Below are positions 45,545 to 55,047 of a stretch of DNA of 64,000 nt, one piece after another. Under the pieces are notes generated by a model that made no database searches, was not told the origin of the DNA, and saw only the letters and a program-made list of their open reading frames with translations. The stretch's first letter is position 1, and the number at the start of each line of letters is the position of its first letter. The DNA is from Enterococcus wangshanyuanii (lineage in GTDB: Bacteria > Bacillota > Bacilli > Lactobacillales > Enterococcaceae), in NCBI RefSeq assembly GCF_002197645.1, contig NZ_CP021874.1, forward strand, positions 1,240,001-1,304,000. The letters run 5' to 3'. The position numbers and the translations under genes were made by a program.

Positions 45545-46216
45545 TTATTTTGATAAAGATTGACGATACAACTCTTTTGATTTAAACCCTTTTTCCAAAA
45601 TATCGATCATTTCTGCTTTTCTCTTATCCTGTGTTGTTTGCTGTTTTGCACTAAAAATATATCTTGCCCAATCTCTTTTGTATCCTGGCGTCAAACCATC
45701 GAATAGTACTTTCGCTTTTGACTGTTTTTCTAAAAGTTTTTCGACTTGAGGGATAAATTGAACATAATCCTCCACCCTCGCACTAGTAGCCTTTGAATTA
45801 GGTGCTTTTCTTTCAGTATTTTTCAAACCAGTTACTGTAAACACTTCATCTAAGCTGACCATCCGATTAAATTTCAATGTACTTTTCCCTACGTACCCGT
45901 CACTATCGTCTACGTCTAAAGCTGGAAAAATTTCATCCCGATGAACAAAGGTTGAATATCTTTTATTCCCTTTTTTTGGATAGGCAACAAAAAGGACGCC
46001 CTCTTTATTCAGCAGTTCTTTTTCTATCGTTACATGTACAACTTTCTTAAACTCTTCCATCGTCTTCACAAATACAAACAAAAAATCTACAGGCTTAGTA
46101 GGAAAATCCAGCTGTGCGTCCTTTAATTCAGTCAGATAACTTTCATCGGGACGATCGACGATTGCTTTTGTTGGGTATGTCATTAATTTCAATTTTTCAG
46201 TGACCGATTTTGCCAT
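45545..46216 (-). CDS. YdeI/OmdA-type protein
   Basis: A 223-residue protein. The C-terminal part (about 150-215: FDGLTPGYKRDWARYIFSA, then KRKAEMIDILEKG) matches the bacteriocin-protection, YdeI/OmpD-associated family. The N-terminal 130 residues (TYPTKAIVDRPDESYL, then a beta-rich stretch) I do not recognise. It is upstream of a DUF1801 gene and divergent from another, which suggests shared function. The role in enterococci is unknown. Confidence 0.65.
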   Translation of the reverse strand: MAKSVTEKLKLMTYPTKAIVDRPDESYLTELKDAQLDFPTKPVDFLFVFVKTMEEFKKVVHVTIEKELLNKEGVLFVAYPKKGNKRYSTFVHRDEIFPALDVDDSDGYVGKSTLKFNRMVSLDEVFTVTGLKNTERKAPNSKATSARVEDYVQFIPQVEKLLEKQSKAKVLFDGLTPGYKRDWARYIFSAKQQTTQDKRKAEMIDILEKGFKSKELYRQSLSK

Positions 46217-46353
46217 GCTCTCATCCTTTTATTTAATTAAATAGTTATTGCTAGTGTAACATAAATGTGTAAAGCTTTTACAACCAAAAACAAACGATAA
46301 CTGATTGTTACGTGATATACTAAAAGAAACAAATTAGAAAGTAGGAAATAACG

Positions 46354-46695
46354 ATGACCGTCATTGAAACCTATATCTCTGAATGCCCACCAGAACGTCA
46401 AGAAAAGTTACAACAATTATATAACCAAATCAAGGAGCTAGTTCCCCAAGCAACGGAAAAAATGGCCTATGGCATGCCTACCTTCTATTTAAATGGAAAT
46501 TTAGTTCACTTTGCTAATGCTAAAAATCACATAGGATTTTATCCTGCACCTTCTGCAATTACAGCATTTAAAGAAGAATTATCAGTGTATAAGACAAGTA
46601 AAGGAGCAATTCAGTTTCCTTTAGATTCGCCTTTACCGATGGACTTGATCAAAGAAATCGTTTTGTTTCGTGTCGGTGAGAATACACAATCTTGA
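46354..46695 (+). CDS. DUF1801 family protein (YdhG-like)
   Basis: A 113-residue protein: IKELVPQATEKMAYGMPTFY, NGNLVHFANAKNHIGFYPAP, and the C-terminal KGAIQFPLDSPLPMDLIKEI are typical of DUF1801 / frataxin-like proteins. It is a single gene, divergent from the YdeI-like/DUF1801 pair, and ends at a terminator. Confidence 0.78.
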   Translation: MTVIETYISECPPERQEKLQQLYNQIKELVPQATEKMAYGMPTFYLNGNLVHFANAKNHIGFYPAPSAITAFKEELSVYKTSKGAIQFPLDSPLPMDLIKEIVLFRVGENTQS

Positions 46696-46700
46696 TGCCA

Positions 46701-46738
46701 AAATGGACGAATACTACTCGTCCATTTTATTCTTTTTT
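46701..46738 (+). terminator. Terminator after DUF1801 gene
   Basis: AAAATGGACGA pairs with TCGTCCATTTT, followed by a T-rich run before the PBP promoter region. Confidence 0.82.
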
Positions 46739-46805
46739 TGAACTATGTGTAAAACTTTTACGATGCTTACTATTAAGTTTTTATATTTAAAATTATAGAA
46801 ACATT

Positions 46806-46842
46806 TGAACAACTGTTCATTATAGAGTTTTTTTGCTATAAT
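46806..46842 (+). promoter_or_regulatory. PBP promoter with a LexA-like palindrome
   Basis: The -10 is TATAAT (46837-46842); 17 bases upstream is a weak -35 TGTTCA (46814-46819). TGAACAACTGTTCA (46806-46819) overlaps the -35 and fits GAAC-N4-GTTC. About one such word is expected by chance in 64 kb, so LexA control is only a possibility. Confidence 0.45.
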
Positions 46843-46877
46843 ATCACGGAATGTAACATTTTATTGAGGTGAAGCTT

Positions 46878-49319
46878 TTGGATAATCAGAATAATTCCAA
46901 TCAAACGGAACGACATTCTTATAAGATACCTGAAAAGAAAAAGATCATTATGGGCTTTAACGTGGTTATTCGTGTTTTGCAGTCCTTGTTTGTCTTTTTA
47001 GTTGTCATGCTGTTGTTAGGCGGTGCATTAGGTTTAGGGATCGGTATGGGCTATTTTGCCTTTCTTGTAGAAGACACTGAACCACCAACCAAAGAAGAGC
47101 TTCAAACTGAGATCAGTGATATCACTGAAGTTTCTAAAATGACGTATGCTGATGGCACAAATATTGCCATGATCAAATCTGATTTGGTGCGAACTAGGGT
47201 GGATAGTGAACATATTTCTCCTCTATTAAAAAAAGCGATCATCTCTACCGAGGATGAATATTTTGAAGAACACAAAGGAGTCGTACCAAAGGCCGTGATT
47301 CGTGCCCTTGTATCTGACGCCACAGGGATCGGCGGTTCTTCCGGCGGTTCGACTTTAACACAGCAACTAGTCAAGCAACAGATTTTAACAGACGAAACAA
47401 CCTTCAAGCGAAAAGCAAATGAAATCCTGTTAGCGTATCGTATTGAAAACTATTTTTCAAAAGATGAAATCGTCACAACTTATTTGAACGTTTCTCCTTT
47501 CGGGCGTAATAATAAAGGTGAAAACATCGCAGGTGTCGAAGAAGCAGCGAAAGGTCTTTTTGGAAAAAGTGCAAATGATCTAACCTTAGCCCAAGCGGCC
47601 TTTATTGCCGGTCTTCCGCAAAGTCCGATCATCTATACGCCATATACAAATACAGGCGAGCTGAAGGATGATGAAAACCTTTCATATGGTATGAAACGAA
47701 AAGATTTTGTACTGTTCAGTATGTATCGAGAAAAAGCGATCACTAAAGAAGAATACGATGCAGCTAAAAGCTATGATCTAAAACAAGATTTCCAACCACA
47801 GCAAGCAGCCAACCAAAATACTGAAGGCTACTTATATTATGCTGTTTTAGACAAAGCCGTTGAAGCAATCATGGATATCAACATCGAAAAAGCGGGTGTC
47901 AAAAAAGAAGAGTTAGATGAGTTGGGACTTTCACAATATGAAGAACAGGCCCGCAGAGAAATCCAAAATCGTGGGTATACGATTCAATCTACGATTGATC
48001 AAACCGTTTATGACACGATGCAAAATGCAGTTGCTGCCTATGGATATATGCTTGATGATGGTTACGGCGCGGGTCTTGTTGAAACAGGAAATGTACTGAT
48101 GGATAACCAAACTGGTAAAATCATAGGTTTTGTAGCGGGACGTGATTATAATGTCAGCCAAAGTAATCACGCGCTAGATACTGTTCGACAAGTTGGTTCG
48201 ACCATCAAGCCGATTTCCGTTTACGGTCCGGCAATCGATCAGGGAATGATCGGTTCTGAGAGCCGTTTAGCCAACTATCCCACTTCTTACAGAGATGGTC
48301 GGGAATTGACGAATGCTACAAATTCCGGTACAAATACTTTTGATACTGTTCGCTATTCATTGGAATGGTCATACAACATTCCAGTGTATCACTTAAATGA
48401 AGCGATGAAACAACAAATGGGTGATGATAATTTTTCTTATAATCAGTATTTAAGCAAAATGAATTATCCCGCATCTGACGCTTGGGCTTATGAGTCCGCA
48501 CCATTAGGAGCTGTGGAAGCAACCGTACTTACTCAAACAAACGGATTCCAAACCTTAGCAAATAAAGGACAGTACCAAAAAGGCTACATGATCGATAAAA
48601 TCACAGACAACAGTGGTAAAGTCATCTATGAACATAAAAATGAACCTGTGCAGGTATACTCTCAAGCAACTGCTTCTATTATGAATGATATGATGCGCTC
48701 TGTTCTGGATTCAAAGATAACCACGCCATTTAAACCTACTGTTTCTGGACTAAATCCTGATTTAGCGAATGTAGACTGGATCGGTAAAACAGGAACGACA
48801 GATTATTACAAAGACTCTTGGCTGGTTGTTTCTACACCGACAATCACATTAGGTTCTTGGACGGGCTATGATATTCCTACTGCAATGAGCCCAAATAGCG
48901 GTGATCAAAATAGTAACTATCTTGCTAACCTAATCAATGCTGTCTATTCTGTTAGACCAGATTTATTCGGAGTAGGGCAAAAATTCACCCTTTCAGATGA
49001 TGTCATTAAATCGACCGTCTCTAGTTTTACTGGTGAAAAGCCTGGAACATTCACTTATAATGGTGGTACTTACACGGCTCCTGGTCCAAATACAGAATCA
49101 CTTTATGCCAAAGACGGTGCGCCGAAGAGCCAATATAAATTTGGTTACGGTGGATCAGATGCTAATTATAGTGCTTACTGGGGCCGTTATGCTACATCGG
49201 GTTCTAATAATTCTAGAACAACAACACCGTCATCATCGAATTCGAATAACACAACGCCTTCTTCTTCTGAGAAAAAAGAAGACGATAAAAAAGAGGATGA
49301 CAAAAAAGAGAATAATTAA
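46878..49319 (+). CDS. Class A penicillin-binding protein (bifunctional)
   Basis: An 813-residue protein. A short cytoplasmic tail and one membrane helix (about 30-62) precede the glycosyltransferase domain (about 85-255), with the catalytic Glu in ISTEDEYFEEHKG and GGSTLTQQLVKQ. The transpeptidase domain (about 370-690) has Ser441 in STIK, SYN near 500 and KTGT near 637. A Ser/Thr/Asn- then Lys/Asp/Glu-rich tail ends the protein. It polymerises and crosslinks peptidoglycan. I take the TTG at 46878 as start, six bases from GAGGTG; the GTG at 46869 lies within that site. Which enterococcal PBP (PbpZ or PbpF type) it equals I cannot say. Confidence 0.9.
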   Translation: MDNQNNSNQTERHSYKIPEKKKIIMGFNVVIRVLQSLFVFLVVMLLLGGALGLGIGMGYFAFLVEDTEPPTKEELQTEISDITEVSKMTYADGTNIAMIKSDLVRTRVDSEHISPLLKKAIISTEDEYFEEHKGVVPKAVIRALVSDATGIGGSSGGSTLTQQLVKQQILTDETTFKRKANEILLAYRIENYFSKDEIVTTYLNVSPFGRNNKGENIAGVEEAAKGLFGKSANDLTLAQAAFIAGLPQSPIIYTPYTNTGELKDDENLSYGMKRKDFVLFSMYREKAITKEEYDAAKSYDLKQDFQPQQAANQNTEGYLYYAVLDKAVEAIMDINIEKAGVKKEELDELGLSQYEEQARREIQNRGYTIQSTIDQTVYDTMQNAVAAYGYMLDDGYGAGLVETGNVLMDNQTGKIIGFVAGRDYNVSQSNHALDTVRQVGSTIKPISVYGPAIDQGMIGSESRLANYPTSYRDGRELTNATNSGTNTFDTVRYSLEWSYNIPVYHLNEAMKQQMGDDNFSYNQYLSKMNYPASDAWAYESAPLGAVEATVLTQTNGFQTLANKGQYQKGYMIDKITDNSGKVIYEHKNEPVQVYSQATASIMNDMMRSVLDSKITTPFKPTVSGLNPDLANVDWIGKTGTTDYYKDSWLVVSTPTITLGSWTGYDIPTAMSPNSGDQNSNYLANLINAVYSVRPDLFGVGQKFTLSDDVIKSTVSSFTGEKPGTFTYNGGTYTAPGPNTESLYAKDGAPKSQYKFGYGGSDANYSAYWGRYATSGSNNSRTTTPSSSNSNNTTPSSSEKKEDDKKEDDKKENN

Positions 49320-49358
49320 AAAATACCGACAACTGAGTGCTCAGTTGTCGGTATTTTT
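49318..49358. terminator. Bidirectional terminator, PBP / ccpA
   Basis: AAATACCGACAACTGAG and its complement form a perfect palindrome with A and T runs on either side, between converging genes. Confidence 0.88.
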
Positions 49359-49373
49359 ATCAAATAAATTCGA

Positions 49374-50375
49374 TTATTTTGTCGATCCTTTTTGATCCAT
49401 ACCATAAGGTAAGATAACAGTTTTATCTTCGATTTCTTCTTTATTCATTAATTTTGTCAATAAACGCATAGAAACAGCACCGATATCATATAACGGTTGT
49501 GTCACGCTTGAAAGACGTGGACGAGATACTTCTGTCAGTAATGAGTTGTTGCTTGTGACGATTTCAAAATCTTCTGGTACTTTGATCCCAGCATCGATCA
49601 TACCATCTAATAAACCGATCGCTAATTCATCATCAGTCACATAAGCAGCAGTTGCCCCACTATTACGAACACGTTCAGCTAAGGCGATTCCGTCTTTGAA
49701 TTTATATTCAGATTCAAAAATAAGCCCTTCACTGTACGTTAACCCATTATCTGCTAATGCTTGTTTGTAGCCTTTCATGCGGTTTTGTCCATTAATTGGA
49801 TCGATCAGCGCACCACTGACAAATGCGATTTTTTTGTTGCCATTTTTTGCCAGCATCGTTGTTGCATCTTTCGTTGCTTCTGCATAATCGATATTCACAC
49901 TACCAACTTGTTCATCAGGATCGATTGAACCTGCCAAAACAACAGGTGTTTTAGAGCGTGAAAACTCTCCACGAATCTCATCTGTGATATGATGTCCCAT
50001 AAAAATGATTCCATCGACTTGTTTTGCTAAAAGATTATTCAATACATTGACTTCTTTTTGATCGTTGCCGTCAGAATTTGCTAAAATAATATTGTACTTG
50101 TACATCGTCGCTACGTCATCGATTCCTCGTGCTAATGAAGCAAAAAAGATATTGCTCACATCCGGAATGATCACGCCAACAGTTGTTGTCTTTTTACTTG
50201 CTAAACCACGAGCAACTGCATTAGGACGATAGTCTAAACGGTCGATAACTTCCAAGACTTTTTTCCGAGTAGCTGGCTTCACATTAGGGTTACCATTCAC
50301 TACACGCGATACGGTTGCCATAGATACATTTGCTTCACGAGCAACATCATAAATCGTAATTGTTTGTTTTTCCAT
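49374..50375 (-). CDS. ccpA: Catabolite control protein A
   Basis: A 333-residue LacI-family master regulator. The HTH and hinge are TIYDVAREANVSMATVSRVV and LDYRPNAVARGLASKKT; the core domain has the CcpA-type end, KEEIEDKTVILPYGMDQKGS. With HPr phosphorylated at Ser46 it binds cre sites. The gene diverges from pepQ, an arrangement common in lactic acid bacteria. Its HPr kinase is encoded at 56.2 kb. Confidence 0.95.
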   Translation of the reverse strand: MEKQTITIYDVAREANVSMATVSRVVNGNPNVKPATRKKVLEVIDRLDYRPNAVARGLASKKTTTVGVIIPDVSNIFFASLARGIDDVATMYKYNIILANSDGNDQKEVNVLNNLLAKQVDGIIFMGHHITDEIRGEFSRSKTPVVLAGSIDPDEQVGSVNIDYAEATKDATTMLAKNGNKKIAFVSGALIDPINGQNRMKGYKQALADNGLTYSEGLIFESEYKFKDGIALAERVRNSGATAAYVTDDELAIGLLDGMIDAGIKVPEDFEIVTSNNSLLTEVSRPRLSSVTQPLYDIGAVSMRLLTKLMNKEEIEDKTVILPYGMDQKGSTK

Positions 50376-50463
50376 GATTATTCTCCTAAATAATTATAAT
50401 TTTTCTATTTTCTGAAAACGCTGTTTACATTTCTCACTAAGAATAGCAGACTTTTTTTGTTTT

Positions 50464-50477
50464 TGCAACCGTTTTAA
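50464..50477. promoter_or_regulatory. cre-like site between ccpA and pepQ
   Basis: TGCAACCGTTTTAA fits the cre consensus at 12 of 14 positions; two weaker candidates lie near 50415 and 50512. Autoregulation of ccpA through such sites is known in relatives. The extended -10 TGGTATGAT (50533-50541) may serve pepQ. Confidence 0.45.
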
Positions 50478-50588
50478 TCTCATTTTCATGAAAATTTACT
50501 ATATATTTCAAAAAGCGCTTTACGTGTTTTCGTGGTATGATAAAGATACAATTTTCTTATCATCAGTTTTGCAGAAAGAAGGAGAGTT

Positions 50589-51689
50589 ATGAATCAAGAA
50601 AAAATCAATGACTTAAAAAAATGGATGGAAATAGAACAAATCGATCTGACCTATATCAGTGATCCTGGTCACATTGCGTATTTTTCCGGCTATCACAGTG
50701 ATCCTCACGAAAGAGTTTTAGCTTTGTTTATTTCATTGAACAGCGGATCATTCTTATTCACCCCAGCATTAGAAGTTGAGGATGCTGAAAATAGTTCTTG
50801 GAGTGAACCCGTCTATGGTTACTTAGATAGTGAAGATCCATGGGAAAAAATCACTCAGCTGATCAAGAAAAATGGCAATCCACGTAAAATAGCTACAGAA
50901 AAAGAAGCGTTGAGTGTTTCTCGCTTCGAACGCTTGAACCAAGCATTTCCTTCAAGTGATTTTTCAATCAGTGTCACTCCTGTCATTGAAAAACTACAGC
51001 TTTTAAAAACACCTACTGAAGTGAACAAACTGATGGAAGCCGGAAATTGGGCCGATGTGGCATTAGAAATTGGATTTAAAGCGATTGCTGAAGGAGCTAA
51101 AGAACAGGAGATCCTTGCTGAAATTGAATATCAATTGAAACGTCAGGGTATCCGTTCTATGAGTTTTGATACGCTAGTCTTAACTGGAAAAAATGCTGCA
51201 AGTCCACATGGAAACCCTGGAAATACAGCTGTTGCCAAACAGGATCTTGTTTTGTTTGATTTAGGTGTTGTCTATAATGGCTATTGTAGTGACGTAACTA
51301 GAACTGTCGCTTATAAAGAACCAACAGATTTCCAAAAAGAAATTTATTCCATTGTTTTAGAAGCGCAGTTAAAAGCTATGGATGCTGTAAAACCTGGTGT
51401 GACAGCTGGTGAATTAGATGATGTCGCTCGGGGTGTGATCAGCGGTTATGGTTATGGAGAATATTTTAATCACCGTCTAGGTCATGGAATCGGAACGACT
51501 GTTCACGAATATCCTTCTCTGGTTACCGGTAATGACTTAGTGATAGAAGAAGGTATGTGTTTCTCTATTGAACCCGGTATTTACATCCCAGGCAAAGTCG
51601 GCGTACGGATCGAAGATTGTCTTCATGTGACTAAAACAGGCTGTGAAGCCTTTACAAAAACCACAAAAGAACTACAAATCATCGATTAA
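50589..51689 (+). CDS. pepQ: Xaa-Pro dipeptidase
   Basis: A 366-residue M24 metallopeptidase. The N-terminal creatinase-like domain (1-125) is followed by the pita-bread catalytic domain; metal ligands appear in FDLGVVYNGYCSDVTRT, HRLGHGIGTTVHE, FSIEPGIYIP and VRIEDCL. It splits dipeptides ending in proline. It is divergent from ccpA, with AAGGAGAG before the ATG. Confidence 0.93.
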   Translation: MNQEKINDLKKWMEIEQIDLTYISDPGHIAYFSGYHSDPHERVLALFISLNSGSFLFTPALEVEDAENSSWSEPVYGYLDSEDPWEKITQLIKKNGNPRKIATEKEALSVSRFERLNQAFPSSDFSISVTPVIEKLQLLKTPTEVNKLMEAGNWADVALEIGFKAIAEGAKEQEILAEIEYQLKRQGIRSMSFDTLVLTGKNAASPHGNPGNTAVAKQDLVLFDLGVVYNGYCSDVTRTVAYKEPTDFQKEIYSIVLEAQLKAMDAVKPGVTAGELDDVARGVISGYGYGEYFNHRLGHGIGTTVHEYPSLVTGNDLVIEEGMCFSIEPGIYIPGKVGVRIEDCLHVTKTGCEAFTKTTKELQIID

Positions 51690-51693
51690 TACG

Positions 51694-51732
51694 AAAAAAA
51701 GCCGAAACTCTTCAAGGAGTCTCGGCTTTTTT
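51694..51732. terminator. Bidirectional terminator, pepQ / ytxH
   Basis: AAAAAAAGCCGA and TCGGCTTTTTT pair around an inner CTC/GAG stem, between converging genes. Confidence 0.85.
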
Positions 51733-51733
51733 A

Positions 51734-52321
51734 TTATGATTTAATATTTTCAGCAGTTTCTTTCGCAATTTTTTTCGTATCTTGTTTTGCTTCCTCTACT
51801 TTTTCAGGAACATCTTTTGTTACTTCTTTCGCTTCAGATACCCCTTCTGACACAGTCTCTTTTGCTTTTTTCGCTGATTCTTTCACATCGATAAAAATAT
51901 CATCTGAAGCATCTTCAGCGATATCACCTAATTCATCTACTGAATCATTCACGTCTTGTGCAGTCTTTTTAAAACGATCAGATAGCTCTCCAGTTTGTTT
52001 TTTGAATGATTCCAAGACGTTATCTGATACTCCTTGTGCTTTACCAAAAGAGTCTTTTGTTTTATCTTTGACATTGCCAGCTAAATCACCTGCTTGTTCT
52101 CCTAAAGCACTTGCTTTTTCTTTTGCAATCGAAGAAAGCTCAGCTCCTTTTTGAGCGGCATAGTCTGTGTAGTCTGTTGCTTTGTCTTTTAAGTCATCCG
52201 CTTGGTTTGCTAAATCCTCACGTAATTCTTTTCCAGATTTTGGTGCTAATAATAGTGCTGCCACTGCTGCTGCAGTTCCACCGATGATTGCTCCTAAGAA
52301 AAATCCACCTTTTTTTGCCAT
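51734..52321 (-). CDS. YtxH domain general-stress-type protein
   Basis: A 195-residue protein. One N-terminal membrane helix with the YtxH signature (FFLGAIIGGTAAAVAALLLA, then PKSGKELR) precedes a long, charged helical tail rich in Lys/Glu/Asp/Ala (about 40-195) like apolipoprotein or LEA-type repeats. It lies 21 bases behind a DUF948 gene; the pair is conserved in Firmicutes and linked to envelope or general stress. The molecular role is unknown. Confidence 0.82.
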   Translation of the reverse strand: MAKKGGFFLGAIIGGTAAAVAALLLAPKSGKELREDLANQADDLKDKATDYTDYAAQKGAELSSIAKEKASALGEQAGDLAGNVKDKTKDSFGKAQGVSDNVLESFKKQTGELSDRFKKTAQDVNDSVDELGDIAEDASDDIFIDVKESAKKAKETVSEGVSEAKEVTKDVPEKVEEAKQDTKKIAKETAENIKS

Positions 52322-52342
52322 CGTTATTCCTCCATTATTTTT

Positions 52343-52783
52343 TTATTTTGTTGGTTCAATTTTTGTTTTCTTTTTCGGGCGAAAAGCTTTAAATGCCGCC
52401 CCACCTACTTTACTTACTACACCAGCTTTCGCCGTTGTTTTTCCCACGGAGCCTACTTTACCTAGTAAATTTCTACTTGAGTAATTCAAATCAGACACAC
52501 TTTCACTCAACTCCGCTACTGCTGCAAATAATGGATCGATCGTTGCCACTTTCTTGTTGACATCTTCGATCAATTCGTTACTTTTTACTAAAAGTCCCTC
52601 TACTTGTCTAGATAAAATATCCACATCTTTCGTCACGATTTCGATTGTTTTATTTGCTTCATCAACTGTTGTTGAAACCTTTTCTACAGTTTTGCCAATT
52701 TTGATCAATACTAAAATAATGAAAACGACTAATACAGCAAATGCTACTGCTGCAATAACTGCTGCTACCTCTCCACCTGTCAT
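52343..52783 (-). CDS. DUF948 membrane protein
   Basis: A 146-residue protein. The N-terminal membrane helix (about 5-30, VAAVIAAVAFAVLVVFIILV) is followed by a coiled-coil-like DUF948 region (TVEKVSTTVDEANKTIEIVT) and a basic tail. The start is the ATG at 52783 with GGAGAGGAG upstream. It forms an operon with the ytxH-like gene, as in other Firmicutes; the function is not known. Confidence 0.82.
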   Translation of the reverse strand: MTGGEVAAVIAAVAFAVLVVFIILVLIKIGKTVEKVSTTVDEANKTIEIVTKDVDILSRQVEGLLVKSNELIEDVNKKVATIDPLFAAVAELSESVSDLNYSSRNLLGKVGSVGKTTAKAGVVSKVGGAAFKAFRPKKKTKIEPTK

Positions 52784-52922
52784 ATTTCTGCTCCTCTCCA
52801 CAATTGTTATACACTTTTAGAATAACATCAACTAGCTTTTTTCTCAAATTATTCAGTTACTTTATTTTTTCAATTATAACAATTTAACCTGAAACTCTCC
52901 ATCTTCCTTTGTAGTTTTTCGT

Positions 52923-52959
52923 AAAATAATAAAAAAGACAGAACAATTGTCCTGTCTTT
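52923..52959 (-). terminator. Terminator of gpsA-galU
   Basis: AAAGACAG (52934-52941) pairs with CTGTCTTT (52952-52959); T-rich sequence follows on the minus strand. Confidence 0.8.
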
Positions 52960-52979
52960 CATCATAATACTAATTTATG

Positions 52980-53876
52980 CTATTTCTTTTTTGATGCTTG
53001 CTCTTTCGAAAGCTCTTCACCTAGCTCAATAATATAGTTACGAAGATTGTCTTTTACCTCTGGGTGAATTAAGCCATACTCAATACTGGTTTTCATAAAA
53101 CCAAATTTATCGCCTACATCATAACGTTTTCCTGTGAATTCACGTGCAAATACACGTTGTGTTTTATTCAACGTATCGATTGCATCCGTCAATTGAATTT
53201 CTCCACCTGCACCAGGCTCTTGCGTTTCAAGCACATGGAAAATTTCTGGTGTTAGTAAGTAACGTCCGATAATCGCTAAGTCACTCGGCGCTTCTTCTGG
53301 TGTCGGTTTTTCAACGAAACTATTCACATTATATAAGCCATTTGAAACTTCTGCTTCTGGATTGATAATACCGTATTTTGATGTTTCTTCATGAGGTACT
53401 TTCATCACTGCTATCGTTGACGCATGAGTTGAATCATAATCGTTCATCAATTGCTTAGATAGAGGAATCTTATCTTCCATAATGTCATCGCCCAACATGA
53501 CAACAAATGGTTCATTTCCAACAAAAGCCTTTGCCTGTAATACTGCATGACCTAATCCTTTTGGATGAGATTGGCGAATAAAATGAAGGTTGACGTCCGT
53601 CGTTTCTTCTACTAATTTTAATAATTCTGTTTTATTTTTCTCACGAAGATTACTCTCTAATTCAAAATTTGCATCAAAATGATCCTCGATCGGACGTTTT
53701 GCCTTACCTGTAACGATCAAGATATCTTCGATACCAGAAGCCAATGCTTCTTCTACGATAAATTGAATCGTCGGCTTATCAACGATCGGCAGCATCTCTT
53801 TTGCCATAGCTTTGGTCGCTGGTAAAAACCTTGTACCCAGCCCAGCTGCCGGGATAACCGCTTTTCTTACTTTCAT
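52980..53876 (-). CDS. galU: UTP-glucose-1-phosphate uridylyltransferase
   Basis: A 298-residue nucleotidyltransferase. The UTP-binding start is [20 protein letters not shown]; further on are [28 protein letters not shown] and [20 protein letters not shown]. It makes UDP-glucose for glycolipids, cell-wall polymers and sugar interconversion. It is 18 bases behind gpsA in the same operon. Confidence 0.94.
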   Translation of the reverse strand: MKVRKAVIPAAGLGTRFLPATKAMAKEMLPIVDKPTIQFIVEEALASGIEDILIVTGKAKRPIEDHFDANFELESNLREKNKTELLKLVEETTDVNLHFIRQSHPKGLGHAVLQAKAFVGNEPFVVMLGDDIMEDKIPLSKQLMNDYDSTHASTIAVMKVPHEETSKYGIINPEAEVSNGLYNVNSFVEKPTPEEAPSDLAIIGRYLLTPEIFHVLETQEPGAGGEIQLTDAIDTLNKTQRVFAREFTGKRYDVGDKFGFMKTSIEYGLIHPEVKDNLRNYIIELGEELSKEQASKKK

Positions 53877-53894
53877 TTTATCTTTCCTCCTACT

Positions 53895-54911
53895 TTATAC
53901 AGAAAACTCATTTTCTGTTTTCCCATCACGCAACATGATCTCTTTTGCTGCTTGCTTCACGTCCTTGCCTTCATACAGCACACTATAAATGGCCGCTGTT
54001 ATCGGCATTTCAACGTTTAATTGTTGTGCCAGTTCATAAGCCGCTTTTGTTGTCGAAACCCCTTCAACGATCATGCCCATGTTTTCAAGAACTTCCTCTA
54101 AACTATGTCCTTTTCCAAGCAGATTTCCTGCTCGCCAGTTACGAGAGTGGACGCTTGTACATGTCACGATCAAATCACCTACACCACTCAAGCCGATAAA
54201 CGTTAATGGATTAGCACCCATTGCCACACCCAAACGGCTGATTTCTGCCAAGCCACGAGTCATGATCGCAGCTTTGGCATTATCACCAAAGCCTAGACCA
54301 TGAATAGCTCCTGCTCCTAAAGCAATGATATTTTTTAATGCTGCACCTGTTTCGACACCGATCACATCATCATTTGTATAAATTCTAAAATAATCATTCA
54401 TAAATAATTGCTGAACATAGCAAGCTTGGTCTAAATCTTCACATGCAGCAGTAATTGTTGTAATATCGTGTACAGCAACTTCTTCTGCATGACTTGGTCC
54501 AGATAAAACAACCACGCCACGACGCTTTTCAGCTGGTATCTCTTCCATCAATACCTCAGAAATCCGTTTATGGCTGCCTTGCTCCAAGCCTTTACTAGCA
54601 TGTATGATCAATGGTTGATTTTTACATTTCGCTGTAAATTCCTGTGCAACAGAACGAATTGCTTTAGTTGGGACCACGAATAAAACAGCATCTACGTTGT
54701 CGATGCACTCTTCCAATGATAACGTTCCTTGAATAGATTCTGGAATCACCAGATCAGGAAGATAGTGTTGATTGGTATGATGCATATTGATTTCATCAAT
54801 TTGTGCTTTATTATTGCCCCAAATGCGAACCTCATGGCCATCCTCTGCTAAAACTTGTGCCAATGCTGTTCCCCATGAACCAGGACCTAAGACAGCAACT
54901 TTTTGTTTCAT
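53895..54911 (-). CDS. gpsA: NAD(P)-dependent glycerol-3-phosphate dehydrogenase
   Basis: A 338-residue enzyme. The nucleotide-binding start is [20 protein letters not shown]; substrate-site sequences [31 protein letters not shown] and [15 protein letters not shown] follow. It produces sn-glycerol-3-phosphate for phospholipids and lipoteichoic acid. It precedes galU on the same strand. Lipoprotein and envelope genes (lgt) lie just upstream. Confidence 0.94.
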   Translation of the reverse strand: MKQKVAVLGPGSWGTALAQVLAEDGHEVRIWGNNKAQIDEINMHHTNQHYLPDLVIPESIQGTLSLEECIDNVDAVLFVVPTKAIRSVAQEFTAKCKNQPLIIHASKGLEQGSHKRISEVLMEEIPAEKRRGVVVLSGPSHAEEVAVHDITTITAACEDLDQACYVQQLFMNDYFRIYTNDDVIGVETGAALKNIIALGAGAIHGLGFGDNAKAAIMTRGLAEISRLGVAMGANPLTFIGLSGVGDLIVTCTSVHSRNWRAGNLLGKGHSLEEVLENMGMIVEGVSTTKAAYELAQQLNVEMPITAAIYSVLYEGKDVKQAAKEIMLRDGKTENEFSV

Positions 54912-55047
54912 TGGTGAAAATCTCCTTTACAGAAAAGCTGAGCTAAATATCATCAGCCTTTATTTATAATTACTTACTAAATTTACTACTTTTATTACTT
55001 TCATACCCAATCTATATTTTACCATAGCACAGCCATAATAGGCAGTT

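Noticed and set aside
46869..46877. GTG start for the PBP
   Set aside because: This codon lies within the GAGGTG ribosome binding site that serves the TTG at 46878.
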